Source: Streptomyces sp. 135 (GTDB lineage Bacteria; Actinomycetota; Actinomycetes; Streptomycetales; Streptomycetaceae). Taken from it: DNA of 64,000 nucleotides. This document shows, piece after piece, positions 32,979-41,116 of the stretch. Both the position numbers and the translations under genes were made by a program. The stretch lies in the NCBI RefSeq assembly GCF_020026305.1, contig NZ_CP075691.1, positions 930,001 through 994,000 on the forward strand, read 5' to 3'. The notes beneath the pieces were generated by a model. The model was given only the letters and a program-made list of their open reading frames with translations. It ran no database searches and was not told where the DNA came from. Position 1 is the first letter of the stretch, and each line of letters opens with the position of its first letter.

Positions 32979-34631
32979 TCAGCGCCGCAGGCCCACCCGC
33001 TTTGACCGGGCCGTGGCGACGAGTTCGGGGACCGTGGCCAGTTTGACACGGGGGCGGTCCTCCTCCTTGCCCCGGGCGATCTCGGTCCGCTCGATCGCGG
33101 CCAGGCCGCGGGCGTCGACCACGTGCCGGTTGCGGCGGCGGGCCAGGCGGTGGAAGGCCCGCGTCGTGTGGTGCGGCGCGGGCAGCGTTCCGGCCACCGC
33201 GTCGGCCAGGAGCGTCGATACCGTCTCGGCGGCGCAGGTGCGGTTGGCGCCGATGCCGCCGGTGGGCCCGCGCTTGATCCAGCCCACGACGTAGGTACCC
33301 GGCTGCCCGGTGACCCGGCCGCCCTCGTGCGGCACCGTCCCGCTGTACTCGTCGAAGGGCAGCCCCGCGACGGGCACGCCCCGGTAGCCGATCGCGCGCA
33401 GCATCAGCCCCGCGCGCAGGGTCCGCTCCCCCGCGCCGGACGCGACGCGCACGGCCTCCACGCGGCCTTCGCCGAGCACTTCGCGGGGCTCGCAGTAGAA
33501 GCGCAGCACGATGCGGCGGCCGGGCTCCGGCGGAGCCTCCCAGTCCGGCTGTCGTCGCGCGACGCCGCGCAGGACGGCCGCCTTGCCCTGCGGGGCCGCC
33601 TCGTCGACAGCGGCGGCGATCCGCGGGTCGTGGTCGTCGACGACCAGTTCGACGTCCGGCACATGCTTCAGGGCGAGCAGTTCGGACGTGGTGTACGCGG
33701 CGTGCTCGGGCCCGCGGCGCGCGAGCAGGACGACCTCGCGGACCTTGCTGTCACGCAACGCCGCCAGGGCGTGGTCGGCGATGTCGGTACGGGCCAGGGT
33801 GTCCGGGTCGGTGAGCAGGATGCGGGCCACGTCGAGGGCGACGTTGCCGTTGCCGACCACGACGACGCGCTCCGCCGACAGGTCGACGGCGTCCTCCGCC
33901 GCGTCCGGATGGGCGTTGTACCAGGCGACGAAGGCGCTCGCGGAGACGCTGCCGGGCAGCTCCTCGCCCGGGATGGACAGGCGGCGGTCGGCGGACGCCC
34001 CGACGGCGTATATCACCGCGTCGTGGTGGGCTGCTATCTCCTGCGGGGTGACGTCGGTGCCGACGTCGAGTCCGAGGTGCATCCGCACTCTCGGGTGCGC
34101 GTGGAAGCGGGTGAAGGTGTCGCCGACCTTCTTCGTCGCGGGGTGGTCGGGCGCCACGCCGTAGCGTATGAGACCGCCGGCCACGGGCAGCCGGTCGATC
34201 AGGGTGACTTCGGCGCTGGTGTGCAGCAGCAGGTCCTGCGCGGCGTACATGCCGGCCGGGCCGGTGCCGACGACGGCGACCTTGAGCGGGGCGAAGTCCG
34301 CGGGCAGGACGCGCGGGAACTCCGGCTCGCCCCAGGCGTGGAAGTTCGGTCCCTCGGGCTCGGGTCCGGGTGCCTCGGCCTCTTCGTAGTACGCCGCGTT
34401 GATGGCGGCGTACTCCTGCTGCGCGGCGGGCAGGCGGTCCACCGGGAAGATCGCGTCGACCGGGCAGGCGTCGGCGCAGGCGCCGCAGCCGATGCAGGTC
34501 CCAGGGTCGATGTGCAGCATCTCCGTGCTGCCGAACGCCCGCTCCTGCGGCGTGGGATGGATGCAGTTGACCGGGCACACGGCGACACAGGTGGCGTCGT
34601 TGCAACAGGTCTGGGTGATGGCGTAGGTCAT
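32979..34631 (-). CDS. Ferredoxin - ferredoxin:NADP reductase fusion (FprA type)
   Basis: 550 aa. The start is ATG 34631 (MTYAITQTCCNDATCVAVCP), by memory of homologues; an in-frame ATG at 34688, 8 nt after the diiron gene stop, would add 19 residues. The N-terminal 80 residues are a bacterial-type ferredoxin with Cys clusters TCCNDATCVAVCPVNC and CIGCGACADACP. Then come the FAD-binding VAVVGTGPAGMYAAQ (about 120), RLPVAGGLIRYGVAPDH, the NADP-binding VVVVGNGNVALDVARIL and the C-terminal RGPTGGIGANR. It passes electrons from NADPH to a redox partner. It lies directly downstream of the diiron oxygenase, so it is very probably the electron supply for it. Confidence 0.93.
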   Translation of the reverse strand: MTYAITQTCCNDATCVAVCPVNCIHPTPQERAFGSTEMLHIDPGTCIGCGACADACPVDAIFPVDRLPAAQQEYAAINAAYYEEAEAPGPEPEGPNFHAWGEPEFPRVLPADFAPLKVAVVGTGPAGMYAAQDLLLHTSAEVTLIDRLPVAGGLIRYGVAPDHPATKKVGDTFTRFHAHPRVRMHLGLDVGTDVTPQEIAAHHDAVIYAVGASADRRLSIPGEELPGSVSASAFVAWYNAHPDAAEDAVDLSAERVVVVGNGNVALDVARILLTDPDTLARTDIADHALAALRDSKVREVVLLARRGPEHAAYTTSELLALKHVPDVELVVDDHDPRIAAAVDEAAPQGKAAVLRGVARRQPDWEAPPEPGRRIVLRFYCEPREVLGEGRVEAVRVASGAGERTLRAGLMLRAIGYRGVPVAGLPFDEYSGTVPHEGGRVTGQPGTYVVGWIKRGPTGGIGANRTCAAETVSTLLADAVAGTLPAPHHTTRAFHRLARRRNRHVVDARGLAAIERTEIARGKEEDRPRVKLATVPELVATARSKRVGLRR

Positions 34632-34695
34632 GTTCGGGGACTCAGCTCGGATCGACTCGGTTCGGCTCGGGTCGGCGGATCTGCTCATGTGCCGG

Positions 34696-35610
34696 TCAGA
34701 TGAGGTGGGCGCGCTTGTAGAAGACCAGCGCCGGCTTGGTGAGCAGGCCGCACGAGGCGAGGAACTCCATGAGGCCGGCGCAGCTGGAGCGCATCATGGA
34801 CTTGTGGTGTTCGTTGGCCTTCGCCTCGGCGAGGGCACGCTCCTCGTCGAGCCCGGCGTTCGCGTACACCTCGCGGTTCACCATGCTGGTGACGATGACG
34901 TACGACGCGATGGCGATCACCAGGGCGTTGATCCGGCGGCGCACCCGGCCCGCGCCCGCGAGGCGCTTGCGCGTCTGGTCGCGGGCGAACTTCATGTGCC
35001 GTGATTCCTCGACGACATGGATGTTGTTGATGGTGCGGACGAACGGCGCGACCCGCTCGTCGCGCATCCAGTCGCGCTGCATGACGTCGAGCACCTCTTC
35101 GGCCACGAGGATCGCGGCGTAGGCGGCCTCCCCGAAGGCAACCGACTTGAAGACCCTGCCCAGTTCGACGGCGAGGCGGTGCGGCCGGTAGGGGGGCGCG
35201 CCGAGCTTCGCCGCGCCGCGGGCGAACATGATCGAGTGGCGGCACTCCTCGGCTATCTCGGTGAGCGCCCACTGGACCTCGGCGCTGGTCGGGTCCTTCG
35301 CGTAGACGTCGCGCAGCACCATCTGCTGGAGGATCATCTCGAACCATATGCCGGTACTGGCGACCGAGGCGGCTTCCTGGCGGGTCAGCTCCTTGCGCTG
35401 CTCCTCGGTCATCTCCCGCCAGTACGCGGTGCCGTAGAGCGTGCTCCACTCCGGGCTCGCGCCGTGGCAGTCGCGGTCCAGCGGGGTGTCCCAGTCCACC
35501 TCGGTGGCCGGGTCGTACGCCAGGACGGCGGCCGAGTCGAGCAGCCGCCGGGCGATGTCGCCCTCCGGGGAGTGGTCTTGTGTGCTCGGCCGAACAGTGC
35601 TGCTTGCCAT
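34696..35610 (-). CDS. Diiron oxygenase of the AurF/DUF3066 type
   Basis: 304 aa. The diiron ligand pattern is visible: EIAEECRHSIMFARG, then AEEVLDVMQRDWM and HVVEESRHMKFAR (E-x-x-R-H twice plus an E-E). The C-terminal part has an amphipathic helix region ending KPALVFYKRAHLI. AurF-like enzymes N-oxygenate amines or act on CoA/carrier-bound substrates; other members are stress-induced and of unknown substrate. It shares a transcript with the ferredoxin-reductase fusion 65 bp downstream. The promoter region holds a 13-bp perfect inverted repeat and a 14-bp palindrome, suggesting tight repression; no regulator gene is adjacent. Confidence 0.85.
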   Translation of the reverse strand: MASSTVRPSTQDHSPEGDIARRLLDSAAVLAYDPATEVDWDTPLDRDCHGASPEWSTLYGTAYWREMTEEQRKELTRQEAASVASTGIWFEMILQQMVLRDVYAKDPTSAEVQWALTEIAEECRHSIMFARGAAKLGAPPYRPHRLAVELGRVFKSVAFGEAAYAAILVAEEVLDVMQRDWMRDERVAPFVRTINNIHVVEESRHMKFARDQTRKRLAGAGRVRRRINALVIAIASYVIVTSMVNREVYANAGLDEERALAEAKANEHHKSMMRSSCAGLMEFLASCGLLTKPALVFYKRAHLI

Positions 35611-35674
35611 GGAGCTGCTCCTTGACTCGGACGTCAGGGCAAGGCCCGCGGCGGCGCCACGCGCGGCACGCCAC

Positions 35675-35711
35675 GACCCCCTTGTTAGACAGACGGTATA
35701 ACAAGGGGGTC
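35675..35711. promoter_or_regulatory. 13-bp perfect inverted-repeat operator upstream of the diiron gene
   Basis: GACCCCCTTGTTA (35675-35687), 11-nt spacer GACAGACGGTA, perfect complement TAACAAGGGGGTC (35699-35711). Centre-to-centre spacing is 24 bp, about two helical turns, as for a TetR-type or similar dimer. It lies 65-101 bp upstream of the start at 35610. Confidence 0.75.
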
Positions 35712-35725
35712 GGGTAGGCCTACCC
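35712..35725. promoter_or_regulatory. 14-bp perfect palindrome adjoining the operator
   Basis: GGGTAGGCCTACCC directly follows the 13-bp inverted repeat. It may be a second operator site. It lies 47 bp beyond the MFS gene stop. Confidence 0.55.
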
Positions 35726-35772
35726 CCGAGTAAGCACGAACGAGGGCACGGGCGATGGCTACGAACGCCGGG

Positions 35773-36960
35773 CTACGAGCGGCTCAACTGCTCGGCGGCG
35801 GGCGTCCACCGGATCCGCGTACTGCACGCGGAGACGACGAGCGCCGACGCGGCGACGGCGGCGAAGCCCCACACCAGGCTGCTCGCGTTGGCGATGAAGC
35901 CGATCAGCGGCGGCCCCGCCAGCAGGCCCGTCGTCCCCATGGCGGCGACGAGCGTCAGCGAGTCCGAACCCTGCCCCGCCGCCGCCACGTAGACGCACGG
36001 GGTGACGGCCGCGATGCCGAGGCCGACGCAGGCGAAGCCGAGCAGCGCCGGCACCAGGCCGCCGCTGAGCAGGGCGAGGATCAGGCCCGCGCCCGCCAGC
36101 ACGCTTCCGGTCAGGACGACGCGGCCGTCGCCCCAGCGGCTGCGCCAGCCGTCGGCGAAGAGGCGGGCCACGACCATCATTCCGGAGACGACGGCGATGC
36201 CGAGGGGCGCCAGCTCCGCGGACGCCTCGGCGACGTCCTCCAGATACAGCGCCGACCAGTCGTTCATGGCGCCCTCGGTGACGGTGCCGAACGCCATCGC
36301 GACGCACATCCACAGCGTCATGCGGGAGGGGACGGCCCACTTCCCGGCGCGCTTCTCCTCCTTCGCCGCGGACGGTTCCGGCAGCTGCCCCTCCGCCAGC
36401 AGACCGGTCCTCGCGCACACCACCAGCAGGAGCAGGACCGCGGCGGCCGCGGCGAAGTGCACGGCGACCGCCGAGGTGAGCGCGTTCATGCCGGAGGCGA
36501 GCAGCGCGGCGAGCAGGGAGCCACCGCTGAAGGTGGCGTGCAGCCGGGCCATGGCGTTGCGCTCGAACCGCGCCTCCAGGACGGCGCCTTGGGCGTTCAT
36601 GGCGACGTTCAGGCACCCCACGAGCACTCCGTCGACGCACATGACGAGCAGCGCGAGGGGGTAGTTCGGCGCTGCGGCCAGCGCAGGGAGCACCAGCGCC
36701 AGACAGAGCGCCGACAACAACGCGAGGCGCTGCGAGCCGAGGCGCCGCATCAACGCCGCCACCAGGGGGAACGACACCGCCGCGCCGACGCCGGCGGCCA
36801 TCAGCAGGACGCCGACCTCCGCCGCCGTCAGGCCGAGGTCGTCCTTGAGGGCGGGGATCCGCGACGCCCAGGTGGCGTACTGGAATCCGAGCGAGCAGAA
36901 CAGGGCCGCGATCGCCAACTGGGCCCGGTGGAAAGGATCACGCACGCGCAGCACCCGCAT
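35773..36960 (-). CDS. MFS transporter, likely product exporter of the operon
   Basis: 395 aa with 12 predicted helices. It starts at an ATG at 36960, 23 nt inside the end of the GNAT gene. Helix 1 contains AQLAIAALFCSLGFQYATWA, the loop after helix 2 has the basic MRRLGSQR, and a central cytoplasmic loop (PSAAKEEKRAGKWAVPSR) separates the halves. The fold resembles small DHA-type MFS exporters (FsrB/YbjJ-like). Being the last gene of a biosynthetic-looking operon with four enzymes, it probably exports the product or gives self-resistance (inference). Confidence 0.85.
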   Translation of the reverse strand: MRVLRVRDPFHRAQLAIAALFCSLGFQYATWASRIPALKDDLGLTAAEVGVLLMAAGVGAAVSFPLVAALMRRLGSQRLALLSALCLALVLPALAAAPNYPLALLVMCVDGVLVGCLNVAMNAQGAVLEARFERNAMARLHATFSGGSLLAALLASGMNALTSAVAVHFAAAAAVLLLLVVCARTGLLAEGQLPEPSAAKEEKRAGKWAVPSRMTLWMCVAMAFGTVTEGAMNDWSALYLEDVAEASAELAPLGIAVVSGMMVVARLFADGWRSRWGDGRVVLTGSVLAGAGLILALLSGGLVPALLGFACVGLGIAAVTPCVYVAAAGQGSDSLTLVAAMGTTGLLAGPPLIGFIANASSLVWGFAAVAASALVVSACSTRIRWTPAAEQLSRS

Positions 36961-37543
36961 CAGCCCACTTCTCTGTTTCTGTGCGCGGTGCCGGCCCGGC
37001 CGGCACCGCCTTGGACATGTACACAGCCGTCGGGCCGTATCCGGCCGGGGAGACGTGACCGGGCGTGAAGCCCCGGGCCGCCCAGAACGTCTCGCTGCCG
37101 CCGACGGCCACCAGCGAGAGCCGCTCGTAGCCGTGCGAACGGGCGGCCGCCGTCAGGTGGTGGAGCAGATGCCGGGCGAGACCGCGGTGCCGCAGGTCCG
37201 GTGCGACGACGATGTCGTGCAGATGCAGATTGCGGGACGGGAGCGCGGGCCTCGTCTCGATGGTCGCGCACAGGTCCGGGTAGGCGGACTCCGGGTAGGG
37301 CAGCGCCAGCAGATAGCCCGCGAGGCGCCCGCCCAGGTCGAGTGCGTAGCAGGTGGCCGGTGACGCGTGTGCCTTCGACTTCAGTGCGGCGCGCCCCTCG
37401 GACAGGCCGAGGCGGCTGTAGGCGCGGGACTCCAGGGCGACGATGCCGTCCCAGTCCCGGTCGGCGATGTGGCGTATCCGGATCTCGTCGTGGTTCACGA
37501 TCTCGTGGTTCGTGATCTCGTGGTTCGTGATCTCCTGGTTCAC
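36938..37543 (-). CDS. GNAT-family N-acetyltransferase
   Basis: 201 aa from a GTG at 37543 that overlaps the decarboxylase stop (GTGA). The core GNAT motif A is LHLHDIVVAPDLRHRGLARH (R-x-x-G-x-A for acetyl-CoA), preceded by AGYLLALPYPESAYPDL and followed by YERLSLVAVGGSETFWAARG. The N-terminus is unusual: the first 19 residues (NQEITNHEITNHEIVNHDEI) come from tandem 15-bp DNA repeats. In an operon with an amino-acid decarboxylase it is a good candidate for acetylating the resulting amine, perhaps for protection (inference). Confidence 0.85.
   Translation of the reverse strand: MNQEITNHEITNHEIVNHDEIRIRHIADRDWDGIVALESRAYSRLGLSEGRAALKSKAHASPATCYALDLGGRLAGYLLALPYPESAYPDLCATIETRPALPSRNLHLHDIVVAPDLRHRGLARHLLHHLTAAARSHGYERLSLVAVGGSETFWAARGFTPGHVSPAGYGPTAVYMSKAVPAGPAPRTETEKWADAGAARA
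37481..37543. repeat. Tandem repeats at the GNAT start (one 18-nt and three 15-nt units)
   Basis: Units start at 37481 (18 nt), 37499, 37514 and 37529. The two middle units are identical: GATCTCGTGGTTCGT. The unit length keeps the reading frame, so copy number changes would lengthen or shorten the protein N-terminus without a frameshift. Confidence 0.75.
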
Positions 37544-38748
37544 GCGTCGCCGCCGTCTATCCAGGTGTACGGAAGCGGGCTGAAGCCGTTGAAGCCCTGC
37601 GTCATGTAACTGGTCGCGTACGCGCCGCTGGACAGGACCCACACCGGATCGCCCGAGGCCAGCGCCTTGGGCACCGGGATCAGGCCGTGCTCGTGCGAGA
37701 AGGCGTCGTCGCTGTCGCAGGTGGGGCCGGCCACGACGGCCGGGACGGACTCGGCGTCGCGGTGCGAGGGGAAGACGAGGCGGTACTGCAACTGGTCCAT
37801 CTCGTAGAGGCCGTTGAACTTGCCGCAGCTCAGATACAGCCAGTACTGGCGCTCCCCGTCGGGCCCGCGCCGTGCGGACAGCCGGGAGACATGGGCGCGG
37901 ATGGCGCCGTGGTCGGCGATGAGATAGCGCCCCGGTTCGACGACGAAGCCGAGCCGGTGGCCCGGGAGCTCCCCCAGGCGCGCCATGCCTTCGCGGATCA
38001 CCGCGAAGATCTTGTCCATCGGCGGGTCGAGCGCTCTGCCGTGCTTGTCGCGGTAGCCCAGCGCGGGCAGGCCGCCGCCCAGGTTGACGTGGTCGAGCGG
38101 GATACCGCGCCGGTGGAGGACTTCGAGGACGCCCGCGATGCGGTCGAAGGCGTCTCGCCAGGCGTCGGCCGTCATCTGCTGCGAGCCGACGTGCACGGAC
38201 AGGCCCGCGGGGGTCAGCCCGAGGTCACGGGCCCTTTCCAGCACGGCGACGGCGTCGGCGGGCGGGCATCCGTACTTGTTGCTCAGCCCCCACAGGGCGC
38301 CCTCCCCGGTGGTCGCGAGGCGGCAGAACACCCGTGCGCCGGGGGCGTGTTCCGCGATCGCGGTCACGTCCTCCAGGCTGTCGGTCGCGAAGACCGTGAT
38401 GCCGAGGCGGTGCGCGTCCGCGATGTTCTGGTCGGACTTGACGGTGTTGCCGTAGTGCATCCTGGCGACCGGGAAGCCGGCGCTCAGGGCCTGCTCCACC
38501 TCGCGGGGGCTCGCCGCGTCGGCACCGGAGCCGCGCGCGGCCAGGCGGGCGAGGACCTCGTCGACCGGGCAGGCCTTCATGGCGAACCGGACGTCCACGC
38601 CCGGCAGTTCGCGGCGCAGCGTCTCATAGCGCTCCTCGATGCCGGGGAGGTCAAAGACGATCTGGTCCTCGGCGGCGGCCGCCAGGGCGTCGAGGAGTGA
38701 CGCGGACTCTTCGGTGCGCGCGGCCCGGTGGGTCATCGTGGCGCTCAC
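37540..38748 (-). CDS. Type III PLP-dependent decarboxylase (ornithine/diaminopimelate-like)
   Basis: 402 aa from a GTG at 38748 overlapping the upstream stop (GTGA). The PLP Lys is K58 in VDVRFAMKACP. Other visible motifs of the alanine-racemase-fold decarboxylases are LSVHVGSQ, HVNLGGGLPALGY, FVVEPGRYLIAD and the substrate-side Cys in GPTCDSDDAF, which acts across the dimer. These features favour the ornithine/diamino-acid decarboxylase branch over DapF-type racemases. The enzyme should turn a basic amino acid, or a derivative made by the operon, into an amine. The substrate is unknown. It lies between the DUF6271-like and GNAT genes. Confidence 0.88.
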   Translation of the reverse strand: MSATMTHRAARTEESASLLDALAAAAEDQIVFDLPGIEERYETLRRELPGVDVRFAMKACPVDEVLARLAARGSGADAASPREVEQALSAGFPVARMHYGNTVKSDQNIADAHRLGITVFATDSLEDVTAIAEHAPGARVFCRLATTGEGALWGLSNKYGCPPADAVAVLERARDLGLTPAGLSVHVGSQQMTADAWRDAFDRIAGVLEVLHRRGIPLDHVNLGGGLPALGYRDKHGRALDPPMDKIFAVIREGMARLGELPGHRLGFVVEPGRYLIADHGAIRAHVSRLSARRGPDGERQYWLYLSCGKFNGLYEMDQLQYRLVFPSHRDAESVPAVVAGPTCDSDDAFSHEHGLIPVPKALASGDPVWVLSSGAYATSYMTQGFNGFSPLPYTWIDGGDA

Positions 38749-40070
38749 GTCGGCCGCCCCGCCACCGCCGGCAGGAGCGGTCCGGCTTCCCTGCTCGCCC
38801 GCATCAGGGGTGCCCACGCCTCGGTCAGCATCGCGAAGTCCTCGATGTCGCTCCGCGCCTCGTCCAGAAGGCGCTCGCGGCGGGTGGCGAGGATGTCGGC
38901 GAACTGCGCGTATCTGCCGCCGAGTCTGCGGTAGGCGGCATCGACGCGGTCCAGGCGCAGGACGTTCTCGGAGCGGTCGAGTGCGGCGCTCTCCCTGGCG
39001 AGCGCGCTGATGACGGAGGCCCGGACGTGGTCCTGGCCGTCCAGGAGCGTCTCCCCGGCGGCGGTCATCCGCTCGTAGACGTGGTTGAAGTAGAGCATCG
39101 ACAGGAAGAACTTGACGAAGCGCGTCTGGTACGCAATGAAGCCCGCGTCGGTCCGGCGTTCCGCGGTGTAGAAGTTGACGATGTTGCGGTTGTGCAGGAC
39201 GCCGGGCAGCCCGGCGTCGTAAACCACATGGATGAGGAAGTAGTCGCTGCCGATGGTGTCGGTGGCGGGCGGCAGCGGCACGCGTTCGTGCACGCCGTGG
39301 AAGCTGATGTTGCACATGTCGACGCGCATGGGGTCGACCAGGGTCAGCGTCGCGCGGTCACCGGTGAACGGCTCCGAACCGGCGCCGCGGAAGGAGTCGT
39401 CGACGAGTTCCCGCTTCTGCTCGTCGGACCAGTGGCCCGGTGCCCAGAGGCTGACCACGTCGTAGTAGACCTCGGGGTCGAGTCCGCGTATCTCACCGAT
39501 GTCCACGGACAGTTCCCCCACGAAGGAACTGCCCACCATGGCCACGCGTTTGTCGGCGTGACGCTCGTCGAGTGCCGTCTCGACGGGGCCGCGCGCCGCG
39601 TCGGCCGCGCGCTTGCCGAGCGACATCAGCTCGTGATGGACGGGGAAGACGGGCGCGCCGTCGACGGTCTGGTACCGGCTGTCGGAGTCCCTGCGGTGGA
39701 CGGACTCGCAGCCGAGCGCGGCGGCGACGAGGAAGGCGCGGTTGGTGCACGCGCCGTAGGAGAGCCCGGCCGGGAGCATCAGCTCCAGCATCAGTTCGGG
39801 CTTGGCGACCTCGGCCCGGCCGATCACCTGGCGCAGGAAGTCGCGCTGCTGCGGCTCGCCGAGGTGGTGCGTGACGACGTGCGGCACCGCGCCCAGCGCG
39901 CGGACGGCCTCGGCGTGCGCGGCGAAGGTGTCCGGCTCGGAGGAGTCGAGGATCAGCAGGTGGACCTCGACGTCGAAGTGCGCGGCGGCGTAGGCCGCTT
40001 CGCCGCCGATCGCGGTGATCGTCTCCGGGCAGGCCCGGTTGGTGGGGAGGGTCAGGCAGATGCGGCGCAT
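38745..40070 (-). CDS. DUF6271-like protein, GT-A-like N-terminus
   Basis: 441 aa from an ATG at 40070, 19 nt inside the end of the PhyH gene. It starts MRRICLTLPTNRACPETITA, then VEVHLLILDSSEPDTF, a beta-strand/Asp arrangement reminiscent of the nucleotide-sugar-binding half of GT-A glycosyltransferases. RRDSDSRYQTVDGAPVFPVH carries a D-S-D. The C-terminal half is helical, with FFLSMLYFNHVYERM and two Arg-rich segments. I recall this pattern as DUF6271, a family without known function. A transferase role in building the operon product is inference; no catalytic proof is visible. Confidence 0.6.
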   Translation of the reverse strand: MRRICLTLPTNRACPETITAIGGEAAYAAAHFDVEVHLLILDSSEPDTFAAHAEAVRALGAVPHVVTHHLGEPQQRDFLRQVIGRAEVAKPELMLELMLPAGLSYGACTNRAFLVAAALGCESVHRRDSDSRYQTVDGAPVFPVHHELMSLGKRAADAARGPVETALDERHADKRVAMVGSSFVGELSVDIGEIRGLDPEVYYDVVSLWAPGHWSDEQKRELVDDSFRGAGSEPFTGDRATLTLVDPMRVDMCNISFHGVHERVPLPPATDTIGSDYFLIHVVYDAGLPGVLHNRNIVNFYTAERRTDAGFIAYQTRFVKFFLSMLYFNHVYERMTAAGETLLDGQDHVRASVISALARESAALDRSENVLRLDRVDAAYRRLGGRYAQFADILATRRERLLDEARSDIEDFAMLTEAWAPLMRASREAGPLLPAVAGRPT

Positions 40071-41116
40071 GCGGTTTCCCCGATCGGCTGGTCGAAGTCC
40101 TGCCCGGTCCAGGAGGTGAGGCCCAGCAGCTTCTCGCCCAGCTCGCTCAGCGTCGCGGTGCCGTAGCGCAGGGACTCGTGCTTGTCGCGGTCCCCGAGGA
40201 GCGTGGCGTTCCAGTCCGGCGTGGCGAGGGTGCGCCAGGAGTCGACCCGGGAGCGGCGCAGCTCCTCGTGGGACTCCAGGGCGGGCATCATCGAGAGGTA
40301 CTGGACGGCGCGGACGCCGTCGGCGGAGGTGTTGGGGGCCACGCCGTGGGCGAGCAGGCCGTTCCAGATCAGCAGGTCGCCGGCCTCCAGCTCGGGCCGT
40401 ACGACGGGCATCTCGTCCCGGTCGATGGCGGGGCGGATCGGGTCGCGGTCGTCCGGCTGGAGGGCCTTCCACCGGTCGAAGCGGCGGAACAGCTCGGGGC
40501 AGCACTGGAAGCCGCCGTGCTCGTCGCGGGTGTCGTCCAGGGCGATGATCCCCTGCACGCGCTGGGGCAGCACGCCGAGGGTGGTGTCGACGTCCCAGTG
40601 GAGGTTGATGTCGAAGCCGCGCTCGGTGGGGGCGATCAGGGAGCGGGAACGGTTCTTGACGTTGGGGGGATTGAGGTTGAGCCGGTCCAGGGTGACCCAG
40701 AGCTCTTCGCAGTCCCATACGTCGGTGAAGGCGTCGTACACCCGCTGCGTCTGGCGGCTGTCCCAGATGAGCTGGTGGTGGTAGGCCTCGACGAAGCCGT
40801 AGACGTGCAGCTCGCGGTCGAGGTCCGAGCGGAACTCCCGCTCCTCGTACCAGGTCTCGGGGCGGCCCCGGTCGAGCCCCTGGAACTCCCAGGCGAAGTC
40901 GAGGAGGTCCTTGGCCGCCTCGGCGGGGATCGCCTGCTTCACGACGACGTAGCCGTACGTCTGCCAGAAGGCGAAGTCCTCCTCGGACAGGACCTTGAGC
41001 GGCCGGGTCTTCTTCAGGTCCCGCAGCTGGGTCTGCGCCAGGTACGTGTCGCCGTCGGAGCTGAAGTAGGGGACGGCGCTGGGGGCTCGATGGAGGTAGC
41101 GGTCGGACGCTGGCAT
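40052..41116 (-). CDS. Phytanoyl-CoA dioxygenase (PhyH)-family Fe(II)/2OG oxygenase
   Basis: 354 aa from an ATG at 41116 with TTGGAG 8 nt upstream. The Fe(II) facial triad is visible: H173-x-D175 in INLHWDVDTT and H257 in NGLLAHGVAPN, with a 2-oxoglutarate-binding Arg about 268. GFQCCPELFRRF and DLLIWNGLLAHG fit the double-stranded beta-helix of PhyH/EctD relatives. It probably hydroxylates a small substrate such as an amino acid. It is the first gene of a five-gene operon (PhyH, DUF6271-like, decarboxylase, GNAT, MFS) whose genes overlap in every step. Confidence 0.88.
   Translation of the reverse strand: MPASDRYLHRAPSAVPYFSSDGDTYLAQTQLRDLKKTRPLKVLSEEDFAFWQTYGYVVVKQAIPAEAAKDLLDFAWEFQGLDRGRPETWYEEREFRSDLDRELHVYGFVEAYHHQLIWDSRQTQRVYDAFTDVWDCEELWVTLDRLNLNPPNVKNRSRSLIAPTERGFDINLHWDVDTTLGVLPQRVQGIIALDDTRDEHGGFQCCPELFRRFDRWKALQPDDRDPIRPAIDRDEMPVVRPELEAGDLLIWNGLLAHGVAPNTSADGVRAVQYLSMMPALESHEELRRSRVDSWRTLATPDWNATLLGDRDKHESLRYGTATLSELGEKLLGLTSWTGQDFDQPIGETACAASA

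Noticed and set aside
33123..34703. 526-codon plus-strand frame opposite the ferredoxin reductase
   Set aside because: Shadow of a gene with clear Fe-S, FAD and NADP motifs on the minus strand.
38697..40166. 489-codon plus-strand frame opposite the decarboxylase/DUF6271 genes
   Set aside because: Gly/Val/Asp-rich antisense translation; the minus-strand operon explains the region with coupled starts.
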